Source: CAYLYU01 sp964501925 (lineage in GTDB: Bacteria > Pseudomonadota > Zetaproteobacteria > Mariprofundales > Mariprofundaceae). From it: a stretch of 18,747 nt of DNA. The stretch is taken from NCBI GenBank assembly GCA_964501925.1, contig CAZCTM010000031.1, positions 1 through 18,747 on the forward strand, read 5' to 3'. The notes beneath the pieces are model-generated. The model saw only the letters and a program-made list of their open reading frames with translations. It made no database searches and was not told where the DNA came from. This document shows, in pieces, positions 7,456-13,958 of the stretch. Each line of letters starts with the position of its first letter. Position 1 is the first letter of the stretch. Position numbers and translations under genes: made by a program.

Positions 7456-10015
7456 ATCCACGCTCCCACTGTTCAAAGGTCCTGGCCTCCAGGGGTTGGC
7501 TGATGAGGAATCCCTGGGTGATGTCACATCCAAGCTCTTTGAGCGTGTGCCACTGCGCGGCCTCTTCCACCCCTTCGGCGATCACCCTGTAGCCCAGGTT
7601 GTGGGCCAGTTCAACAATGGTTCGTACGATCATCAGCTTTTTTTTGTCTTTCGGAATGCCAAGAACAAAACTCTTGTCAATCTTGAGCTCGTCCACTGGC
7701 ATGTCCTTGAGATAGGCCAGGGAGGAATAACCGGTACCGAAGTCGTCAATGGCCAGTTTGAACCCCATTTCGTGCAATCTGGCCAGAGCCTTGCGTGATC
7801 GCTCCGGATCGGTCATGAGCATGCTCTCCGTGATTTCAAGCGAGACCTTCGAGGGTGAAATGTTTATGCGCTTGATCAGCTGTTCGAATTCATCGGGCAG
7901 AAGAATGTCCTGCAGATTGGGTGCTGCCAGGTTGATGGACATCACGACATCGGTGCCCTGCTTTTGCCAGATGCCCAACTGGCGCAAGGCCTCTCCAACA
8001 ATCCATTGGGTGATCGGATGAATCAGGCCGGTTTGCTCGGCTATCTGGATAAAGAGGTTGGGGGAAATGAAGCCCTTGCGCGGATGATTCCAGCGCACCA
8101 GGGCCTCCACACCAATGATGCGGGCGGTCCTCATATCCACCTGCGGCTGGTAGTGGAGCACAAGTTCGTTATTGCTGATGGCATTCTTCAGTTCACCGGC
8201 CAGGGCCAGGTATTCAAGACTGTATTGCTCCATTTCAGGTTCATACAGCAGATAGGGGCTGTGGGTTCGTTTTGCCGCATACATGGCAACCTCGGCGCGC
8301 TGCAGGAGAGACTCGGCCGCACCCGGCCGTTTGTCGGGTTGCAAACCAACCCCCATGGTGACCTCGATATCGGCAGTAAAACCTCCCACCCCCAGGGGTT
8401 CAGAGAACAACCGCTGAATTTCCCTTGCTATCCTGATGGGATAGTCCTCATCGTCCAGTGGTGTCAAAAGCAGCGCAAAGACATCCCCGCCCATGCGTAC
8501 CAGAAGGTCTGACTCCCGGCACCGGGAAGCCAGTCGTTTTGCCACGCTTTTCAGGATGCGATCGCCCGCATGGTGCCCCAGGGTTTCATTGATGGCCTTG
8601 AACCGGTCAATCCCGATGTAAATAAGCGCCGATGGGTTTACGGATTCGTGTGAACCGGAGCTGGCATTAAGTTCCCGGGCGAGAAACGCCCGGTTCGGAA
8701 GGCCGGTGAGGGGGTCGTGGAGGGCCATGTAATCGAGTTTCGCTTTCTGGCGGTCTCTTTCCATTTCCGCCTGTTTTCGCTCCGTGATATCCAGGACGGT
8801 GCCGATCATGCGTGTGGGTTTTTTGTCCTTTCCGTAAATCACGTCGGCATCGGCGTGCACGTAACGCAGGGTTCCGTCCGGGCGGACGATGCGGAAATCC
8901 CGTTCATAGGCCTTGCCGGTCTCCAGGGAGGCCTTGATGGCCTGGCTGATCTCCCTGCGGTCCTCGGGATGCACGGCCATGAGGAAGGAGCGGAAAGGCA
9001 CACCGCCCTTTTTCGGCGTGATGCCGAAGATGCGGTAGAGTTCATCCGACCACATCAGCGACTTGCCCGTAATGTCCCAGTCCCAGTTGCCCAGGTGGGC
9101 GATGCGCTGGGCCCGCTTGAGGCTGTCCTCACTCCTGGCCACGTTGTCGGCCAGTCGCTTCTCATCGGTGATGTCCCGGCTGACCACGACGGCATGGGTC
9201 ACCCGCCCGTCCTCGTAATAGGGATAAAATGAGGCTGAAAAATACTTTTTCTCTCCCGACGGGAGATGACTGGTAAAAACCTTGCGGACGGTCTTTCCCG
9301 CGAGGCATTGATCCAGCAGGGGCTTGATATCACGCTGGAAAACCTTCTTGCCCCACACTTCAGCGACCGTCCTGCCAATGATCTTTTGACGCGAGATGCC
9401 ATGCATCCGGATTGCCGCATTGTTAACCGCCCGATAGACATAGCTGGCGTCGATCAGGTTCATGCTGTCCTGGGAGGCGTTGACAATGAACTCGTATCGT
9501 CTGCGTTCCTCCTCAAGGGCGTAGTGGTCGGTGATGTCGATCACCGAGGCCAGTGTCCTGCCGCTCTCCGGCAGGAGGATGACGTTGACGATTCCCCTTC
9601 GGACCGCGCCGTCCCTGCGGAAGAAGCGGAACTCATACTCAACGGGAACGGTCCTGTCTCCGGCGCGGCGGCGGCGGGCGTAGTCCAGCATGCGCTCGCG
9701 ATACTCATCGGGCACGAACTCCGTCCAGCGCCGCCTGCCCTCCAGCTCTTCCCTGGTATAACCGAGGAGATCGGCAAGTTTCCGGTTGACCATCCGGATG
9801 GTGGCGTCCTCCTCAAAGATCAGCATGGCCGTGCCCGTGTGCTCGAAGATGGCACGGTAAATACGATGATTGTTCACCGGAAAATTCCTGTCCTGAGGCC
9901 CGGGATCCGCATCCTTCTCCCGGAGCACCGAATGGTTCCGTTCCTTCTCTGAGCCTGACGATTTCCCACCGCGACGCCTGGCTGCAGCGCTCGGTTTTTT
10001 TGCCTCGGACACCAC
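7370..10015 (-). CDS. Cytosolic PAS-PAS-PAS-GGDEF-EAL protein; probable c-di-GMP phosphodiesterase with degenerate GGDEF
   Basis: The 881-residue product has no membrane segment or signal peptide. After a basic, low-complexity N-terminus come three PAS domains, roughly residues 46-165, 172-285 and 298-415, the third being PAS_3-like (WDWDITGKSLMWSDELYRIFG, then YVHADADVIY). A GGDEF domain spans 425-590 and an EAL domain 603-850. The GGDEF signature reads GGDVF (509-513), and the metal-binding Asp of the DxD segment is Gly468 (IGIDRFK), so cyclase activity is unlikely, though Asn476 for GTP remains. The EAL domain keeps EAL (637-639), Asn695, Glu727 and Glu730, DDFGTGYSSL (757-766), Lys778 and Glu814, so c-di-GMP hydrolysis is likely. 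GTG 10015 lies directly after GGAGGG; the next codon, also GTG (10012), is better spaced. The 3' end overlaps leuD. The PAS ligand is unknown. Confidence 0.93.
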   Translation of the reverse strand: MVSEAKKPSAAARRRGGKSSGSEKERNHSVLREKDADPGPQDRNFPVNNHRIYRAIFEHTGTAMLIFEEDATIRMVNRKLADLLGYTREELEGRRRWTEFVPDEYRERMLDYARRRRAGDRTVPVEYEFRFFRRDGAVRRGIVNVILLPESGRTLASVIDITDHYALEEERRRYEFIVNASQDSMNLIDASYVYRAVNNAAIRMHGISRQKIIGRTVAEVWGKKVFQRDIKPLLDQCLAGKTVRKVFTSHLPSGEKKYFSASFYPYYEDGRVTHAVVVSRDITDEKRLADNVARSEDSLKRAQRIAHLGNWDWDITGKSLMWSDELYRIFGITPKKGGVPFRSFLMAVHPEDRREISQAIKASLETGKAYERDFRIVRPDGTLRYVHADADVIYGKDKKPTRMIGTVLDITERKQAEMERDRQKAKLDYMALHDPLTGLPNRAFLARELNASSGSHESVNPSALIYIGIDRFKAINETLGHHAGDRILKSVAKRLASRCRESDLLVRMGGDVFALLLTPLDDEDYPIRIAREIQRLFSEPLGVGGFTADIEVTMGVGLQPDKRPGAAESLLQRAEVAMYAAKRTHSPYLLYEPEMEQYSLEYLALAGELKNAISNNELVLHYQPQVDMRTARIIGVEALVRWNHPRKGFISPNLFIQIAEQTGLIHPITQWIVGEALRQLGIWQKQGTDVVMSINLAAPNLQDILLPDEFEQLIKRINISPSKVSLEITESMLMTDPERSRKALARLHEMGFKLAIDDFGTGYSSLAYLKDMPVDELKIDKSFVLGIPKDKKKLMIVRTIVELAHNLGYRVIAEGVEEAAQWHTLKELGCDITQGFLISQPLEARTFEQWERGFSLHPDLKTTTEPPVDDALHTHGSGRIP

Positions 10016-10218
10016 CCCTCCAAGGTATGAAATGACTGATTCAGATTATCACCTCTCTGGGGACAAAAGCAATCCTAGTGATAGGAGGATAACCCCGCCG
10101 GAACCGGGAGCGTCATCTCCGAGTGTATGGGTGCAATAATTCCCCGTTAAATTTAACTGGATGGTGTTAGGCTGTCCCCGAAGGGTGAGGGGTGAGATCA
10201 CTCTTTAAGGAGGAGGAA
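10016..10218. promoter_or_regulatory. Divergent spacer between the EAL gene and the small secreted protein gene
   Basis: No gene fits here. On the plus strand, TCCTA (10073-10077) and TAGGA (10082-10086) form a hairpin with a GTGA tetraloop. It is flanked by GGGG (10059-10062) and CCCC (10093-10096), which could enclose it as an outer stem. A strong ribosome binding site, AAGGAGGAGG, is at 10207-10216 ahead of ATG 10219. An AT-rich stretch around 10133-10160 could hold a promoter, but I cannot point to a convincing -35/-10 pair. I looked for c-di-GMP riboswitch hallmarks because of the neighbouring EAL gene and did not find them. Confidence 0.3.
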
Positions 10219-10485
10219 ATGAAGCGATATATTCTGATGGGGATGGCAGCCCTCGGCTTGTCCGTGCTCAGTCAGCCGGCGCATGCGGGAATGCTGCCGG
10301 ATACCCAGGCGGATGCGGCCGCTATTGAAGCCCGGCTGGCCGGCAATGATGGCTATCATGCCCTGCTTGCCAAAAAGCTTGCCAGGATCGCTGTCGAGGA
10401 AGCAGGTCAGTCCGACATGCCCGCTGCCCGGGCGTTTATCAGACTTGCTGAGCAGCATGCCGAAAAAGCGGGAGGTGCGAAATGA
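10219..10485 (+). CDS. Small secreted helical protein, partner of the OmpA-like lipoprotein
   Basis: An 88-residue protein whose function I do not recognise. It has a clear Sec signal peptide: basic MKRY, hydrophobic ILMGMAALGLSVLS, and a signal peptidase I site after AHA, leaving about 65 residues that should be periplasmic. The mature part is Ala-rich and helical, with a segment of the type YHALLAKKLARIAVEEA followed by AARAFIRLAEQHAEKA, which resembles the helical hairpin found ahead of OmpA domains in some proteobacterial lipoproteins (from memory). The ATG at 10219 is chosen over an in-frame ATG at 10192 because it follows a near-perfect AAGGAGGAGG and starts the signal peptide. Its stop overlaps the next start (ATGA at 10482-10485), so the two are translationally coupled. 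Confidence 0.82.
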   Translation: MKRYILMGMAALGLSVLSQPAHAGMLPDTQADAAAIEARLAGNDGYHALLAKKLARIAVEEAGQSDMPAARAFIRLAEQHAEKAGGAK

Positions 10486-11132
10486 GGCGCTCACTTTTTC
10501 TGCCCGTTTCTCTGCTGTTTTTGTCGGGTTGTGTAGCGACCTTGCCCATGGACCGCGATGAGCTGTCCGAAGCCAGGGCGGCCGTTGAGGCGGCTCGCGC
10601 CGCCGGTGCCGAAAACTGTGCTCCCGATGAACTCTCTGATGCCCAGGCCGCCCTATACCATGCGGCCCACGAACTGTCCGAAGGGGATGTGCATCCGGAT
10701 GAACAGGCCGGGCTGATTGCAAGGGCCATACAAAGGGCGGAGGATGCCATTGCCAGAACACGTGAGGCATGTGCGCCCAAACCCAAGCCTGAAATTATCA
10801 GCCTTCCCGGCGTGAACTTCGAAACGGACAGCGCGGACATCACAGCCGAATCCGCCGCCATTCTCGACAAGGCTGCCGAGACCCTCCTGAAAAAGCCCAG
10901 CATCAGGGCGGAGGTTGCGGCGCATACAGACTCGGATGGCAGTGAAGCCTATAATGAGGCCCTCTCATTACGCCGGGCGAAAAGCGTGCTGGACTACCTG
11001 GTATCCAAGGGCGTTTCCGCGGAACGTCTGGTCCCCAGGGGCTATGGTGAGACGGACCCCGTCGCCAGCAATGACACACCCGAAGGCAAGGCCAGGAACC
11101 GGCGCGTGGAATTGAGAATCTTGTCGAAATAG
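10482..11132 (+). CDS. OmpA-family outer-membrane lipoprotein with DUF4398-like N-terminal region
   Basis: The 216-residue product starts with a lipoprotein signal ending in the lipobox LSGC (Cys17). Residue +2 is Val, so Lol sorting to the outer membrane is expected. Residues about 22-95 form an Ala/Glu-rich helical region of the DUF4398 type (DELSEARAAVEAARAAG, then DELSDAQAALYHAAHELSEGD). Residues about 108-216 are an OmpA C-terminal peptidoglycan-binding domain: VNFETDSADIT, HTDSDGSEAYNEALSLRRA and RGYGETDPVASNDTPEGKARNRRVEL. Asp150 and Arg165 align with the residues that grip diaminopimelate. The likely role is tethering the outer membrane to peptidoglycan. It is coupled to the small secreted protein upstream and ended by a hairpin terminator 24 bp downstream. 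It is not Pal by context, since no tol genes are present. Confidence 0.93.
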   Translation: MRRSLFLPVSLLFLSGCVATLPMDRDELSEARAAVEAARAAGAENCAPDELSDAQAALYHAAHELSEGDVHPDEQAGLIARAIQRAEDAIARTREACAPKPKPEIISLPGVNFETDSADITAESAAILDKAAETLLKKPSIRAEVAAHTDSDGSEAYNEALSLRRAKSVLDYLVSKGVSAERLVPRGYGETDPVASNDTPEGKARNRRVELRILSK

Positions 11133-11156
11133 GCCAGCCTTCAGAGGCATGCAGAC

Positions 11157-11193
11157 AACAGCACCCTGTCCCCTGTCGGGACAGGGTGCTGTT
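11157..11193 (+). terminator. Rho-independent terminator after the OmpA-like lipoprotein gene
   Basis: A perfect inverted repeat: CAGCACCCTGTCCC at 11159-11172 pairs with GGGACAGGGTGCTG at 11178-11191 around the 5-nt loop CTGTC, and AA/TT adds two more pairs. The stem is 16 bp and GC-rich, followed by only a short T run. It separates the small protein/OmpA pair from the AsmA-like gene, so the latter probably needs its own promoter or receives read-through. The near-perfect A/T symmetry would also let it act from the other side. Confidence 0.85.
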
Positions 11194-11231
11194 TCACATC
11201 GGATTTGGTGTGCCGAGGGCAAGGAGGAGAA

Positions 11232-12278
11232 ATGAGGCTGAGATACAGGATCCTGGGCGTTCTGGTCATCGCCTTGCTGCTGCTTGTCGTCGCTCCGGCA
11301 CTTGTGCCGGCAAACAACATCCGTGTGGCGGTGGAGCGCGCGGCCTCTGAACTTGTGGGTCTGCCGGTAAGCATTTCAAGACTTTCCCTTCGCTTGCTGC
11401 CGGATGTCGGATTTTCGATTTCCGAGGCCGTGATCCAGGAAACAAAGGAAGCAGGAGACAGGGTTTACGCCCGGGCCCGCTCAGGTCGGGTTTCATTGGC
11501 GCTCATCCCCTTGCTGTTGGGCCGGCTTGAACCCACCGCTTTGGCCTTTCGTGACGTTGACCTGAACATGCCGGAAGCGGCAGGTGAAGACGGGCCTGGA
11601 ACGGTTCACATGGATGCGGTTTCAGGTTTTGTGGATATCGAGGAGGAAGGCCTGACGCTCTCTGGCTGGAAGGCCGATCTTTACGGGGGAGAGATGGATA
11701 TGGCCGCCAGACTGTCCTTTCAGGCGGGGGAGGGGAAGACCCTCGAGGGAGATCTTCATGGAAAAGGCATTCGGCTCTTGCCCTTGCTTCGGGATGTTTA
11801 CGGAAAGACGGTGCTGGCGGGAACGCTGAATTCCGACGTGCATTTTTCTTCCAGGGGGGTCACCCGATCCGAGATTGAGAGAAATCTTGTTGTTGACGGA
11901 CCCGTTCGCATTCTCGAGGGCTCTGTGTATGGAACCAATCTGACGGATTCAGCCGTAACCCTGCTTGGGGGCAGGGCGAAAGACGGAAGCATACCGTTTG
12001 ATGAACTCCGTTTTCATCTTCTTGCGTATGAAGGGCAGGCCGAGCTCAAGAATATCCGGCTTGCTGCCGACACCATCGACGCAAGGGGTCAGGTGCAGAT
12101 CGCATCGGACATGGTCCTGTCCGGCAGGATCGAGGCCTCCGGTCTTGGCGGTTTGCTCAGAATGGATCTGGCGCTAGCCGGTACGGTGGAGCAGCCTCGT
12201 GTTTCCCTGATGCCTTCTGAAAGCGGTACGCAGGGGGATCAAAGGTCAACCTCAAGCGGCCAGGATGCCGGTTTCTGA
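11232..12278 (+). CDS. AsmA-like, inner-membrane-anchored periplasmic protein
   Basis: The 348-residue product begins with a short basic stretch and a strong hydrophobic segment (about residues 6-24, ILGVLVIALLLLVVAPALVP), which should anchor it in the inner membrane with the bulk in the periplasm. The rest looks like the repeating beta-strand pattern of the AsmA family: an N-terminal piece of the type SISRLSLRLLPDVGFSISEAVI, and a C-terminal AsmA_2-like stretch with ASDMVLSGRIEASGLGG and DLALAGTVEQPRVSLMP. AsmA-family proteins act in outer-membrane assembly or lipid transport, and that role is inferred here. At 348 residues it is much shorter than AsmA or YhdP. The ATG at 11232 is chosen for the strong AAGGAGGAG just upstream; the frame also opens at 11205. 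It converges on the rlmN-like gene with a 27-bp 3' overlap. Confidence 0.82.
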   Translation: MRLRYRILGVLVIALLLLVVAPALVPANNIRVAVERAASELVGLPVSISRLSLRLLPDVGFSISEAVIQETKEAGDRVYARARSGRVSLALIPLLLGRLEPTALAFRDVDLNMPEAAGEDGPGTVHMDAVSGFVDIEEEGLTLSGWKADLYGGEMDMAARLSFQAGEGKTLEGDLHGKGIRLLPLLRDVYGKTVLAGTLNSDVHFSSRGVTRSEIERNLVVDGPVRILEGSVYGTNLTDSAVTLLGGRAKDGSIPFDELRFHLLAYEGQAELKNIRLAADTIDARGQVQIASDMVLSGRIEASGLGGLLRMDLALAGTVEQPRVSLMPSESGTQGDQRSTSSGQDAGF

Positions 12279-13340
12279 ACGCCGGCTTTTTTCTATCGTT
12301 TTGGTTCTGAGCTGGCCGCATGCCGCCAGGATATCCTTTCCCCGGCTTTCACGAACAACGGTTACATAGCCGGCATCGGACAACACGGACCGGAATGCCG
12401 AGACCCTGGCCTGTCCGGGTCGCCGGTAGGGGCTTCCTCGCGATTCATTGAATGGGAGCAGATTGATCGTGCATGGCAGCCCCTGAATGAGACCGGCAAG
12501 GCGGTATGCATCTTCCCGGCTGTCATTGACCTCGGCCAGCAACACGTATTCGATCAGGATTCTTTTCCCGGTGTGACTGCAGAAATCACGGGCCGCCCGC
12601 ATAAGGGTGCTGATGGGGTATCGCCGATTCACGGGCATGATCTTGTTTCGTATCTCATCCCGGCTGGCATGGAGAGATATGGCAAGGTTGCATGGGAGAG
12701 CTTCCTCAATCATCCGATAGATGCCGGGAACAAGCCCGGATGTTGAGACGGTAACCCGTTTGGGCGAGAAGGCCATACCCAGCGGGTCGGTGACGATCCG
12801 GATCAGGCGGGCAACCTCCCGGAAGTTGTGAAGGGGTTCACCCATGCCCATGAGCACCAGATTCCGGATCCTTTTGTCTGCCCGGCCCTGGGCGATCCGG
12901 ATCTGGGCGATCATCTCCGATGCCCGGAGGTTACGCTTCAGTCCATCGCTTGCGGTGAGGCAGAAACGGCAGCCGAGGGCGCAACCTATCTGGGTCGAAA
13001 TGCACAGAGTCAGCCTTCCGGAAGATGGAATCAGAACGGTTTCAACAAGATCGTCGTTTGCCAGACGCAGGAGGAGCTTTCGGGTTCCATCCCGTGAACA
13101 TTGTTCGTCCGCAAGCACGATCCGTTCACAACCGGGCAGGCTCTCGAGATGGATGCGCAGGGACTTCGGGATATCCGGGATCTGTTTGACATCCCGGACG
13201 AGATGCCGGTGGGTGTAGGCCATCAGTGTGGCTGCATGAACGGGCTTGGCGGAAGCCTTCAGGCATACCTCATGAAGATCCGCACGCGTCATGCCCGCCA
13301 GATACGGATTAAGGAGGACGGTTTTCCCGGTATGCGCCAT
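12252..13340 (-). CDS. rlmN: RlmN-family radical SAM 23S rRNA/tRNA adenine-C2 methyltransferase
   Basis: RlmN methylates C2 of A2503 in 23S rRNA and of A37 in some tRNAs. The 362-residue product has the radical SAM core with the cluster motif CALGCRFC (C120, C124, C127). The two Cys of the ping-pong mechanism are C113 (LCISTQIGC) and C341 (DILAACGQL). Family motifs VLMGMGEPLHNF, VTVSTSGLVPGI, LAISLHASRDEIRNKIMP and INLLPFN are also present. The N-terminal part is compact and diverges from enterobacterial RlmN (KPVHAATLMAYTHRHLV where KPFRA..Q...W.Y is usual), so a paralogue is possible. Cfr (C8 methylation) shares this layout and cannot be excluded by motif alone, though RlmN is far more likely. 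fdxA ends 44 bp upstream on the same strand. The ribosome binding site before ATG 13340 is weak; Met17 is an alternative start. Confidence 0.85.
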   Translation of the reverse strand: MAHTGKTVLLNPYLAGMTRADLHEVCLKASAKPVHAATLMAYTHRHLVRDVKQIPDIPKSLRIHLESLPGCERIVLADEQCSRDGTRKLLLRLANDDLVETVLIPSSGRLTLCISTQIGCALGCRFCLTASDGLKRNLRASEMIAQIRIAQGRADKRIRNLVLMGMGEPLHNFREVARLIRIVTDPLGMAFSPKRVTVSTSGLVPGIYRMIEEALPCNLAISLHASRDEIRNKIMPVNRRYPISTLMRAARDFCSHTGKRILIEYVLLAEVNDSREDAYRLAGLIQGLPCTINLLPFNESRGSPYRRPGQARVSAFRSVLSDAGYVTVVRESRGKDILAACGQLRTKTIEKSRRSETGILAA

Positions 13341-13384
13341 CGGCCAAGGAGCAGGATGCGGGTCAGATCCGCATCAGAACACGT

Positions 13385-13735
13385 TCAGGTTTCCAGTCCC
13401 CACTTGGCCTTGTTCCGCTCCACCTCTTCCGCGCTTGGCGGTTCGTGTTCAACCACCTCGGCGAGACGGAAGCTCTCACGATCGGTGTCGCATTTCTCAT
13501 TCAGTGCGATGTCATCCGCAAAGATCTCGGGGACATCCTCCTCAGGATAAATGGCTTCCCAGGGGCATTCGGGTTCACAGACGGCACAGTCGATGCATTC
13601 CTCCGGGGAGATATACAGCTGGTTTGGGTATTCCTCGCTGATCTCATTGGGCTGGTAAAAGCAATCCACCGGACAAACGCTGACGCAAGCCGTATCGACA
13701 CAATCTCTGCAAAGACGGGTTACTACAAAGGCCAT
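13385..13735 (-). CDS. fdxA: Seven-iron (3Fe-4S plus 4Fe-4S) ferredoxin, FdxA type
   Basis: The 116-residue product follows Azotobacter ferredoxin I closely. The N-terminal part reads MAFVVTRLCRDC and ACVSVCPVDCFY (C9, C12, C17, C21, C25), and the second motif is CIDCAVCEPECP (C47, C50, C53, C57). By family rule C9, C17 and C57 hold the 3Fe-4S cluster and C21, C47, C50 and C53 hold the 4Fe-4S cluster. The linker between the motifs (28-46) is about seven residues longer than in Azotobacter ferredoxin I. The acidic C-terminal tail is typical. The role is low-potential electron transfer in the cytosol; the partner is unknown. It lies 44 bp upstream of the radical SAM rlmN-like gene on the same strand, which may reflect a need for electrons. 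The ribosome binding site is weak. Confidence 0.93.
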   Translation of the reverse strand: MAFVVTRLCRDCVDTACVSVCPVDCFYQPNEISEEYPNQLYISPEECIDCAVCEPECPWEAIYPEEDVPEIFADDIALNEKCDTDRESFRLAEVVEHEPPSAEEVERNKAKWGLET

Positions 13736-13958
13736 GGCATACTCACTTTCTGAAGTTTTTGTGTGCCAAACCCTACCACATTGTTTCCGGCCTAGGCCAT
13801 ACCCTTTCCACTCGACTGCCGGGCAGCCGTGGATCCCAGAACGGATGCCAGGAGATTGTAGATCATGGACTATTGATCATCTATCCACACCTTCCGGTTC
13901 ATCCCCGGATGACGGATTTCGCATCGCCGAAGCACGACGCCAGTGCTAATCTTCGGGC
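13736..13958. promoter_or_regulatory. Divergent fdxA-dnaE spacer with several dyads and a DnaA-box-like site
   Basis: This stretch holds no credible gene. Seen directly: the perfect palindrome GGCCTAGGCC (13789-13798); an imperfect inverted repeat TAGATCAT (13859-13866) / ATCATCTA (13876-13883) with 7 of 8 pairs, which also contains GATCAT twice, 14 bp apart (13861 and 13875); CTATCCACA (13881-13889), one mismatch from the DnaA box TTATCCACA; and TCATCC (13899-13904) / GGATGA (13907-13912). I could not place a confident promoter for either gene. DnaA control of dnaE is a speculation based on one near-match. Confidence 0.35.

Noticed and set aside
10016..10218. Possible c-di-GMP riboswitch between the EAL gene and the envelope pair
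   Set aside because: The conserved GEMM-type segments (a GCAAA-containing core and the tetraloop-receptor arrangement) are not present; only short generic stems are seen.
12252..13340. Cfr-type antibiotic-resistance methyltransferase
   Set aside because: The catalytic layout is shared with RlmN, but the gene sits among housekeeping genes with no mobile element, and the motifs match RlmN well.
13736..13790. Sigma-54 promoter for fdxA (TGGCAC-like on the minus strand)
   Set aside because: The GG-N10-GC rule fails: the second element reads CT where GC is required.
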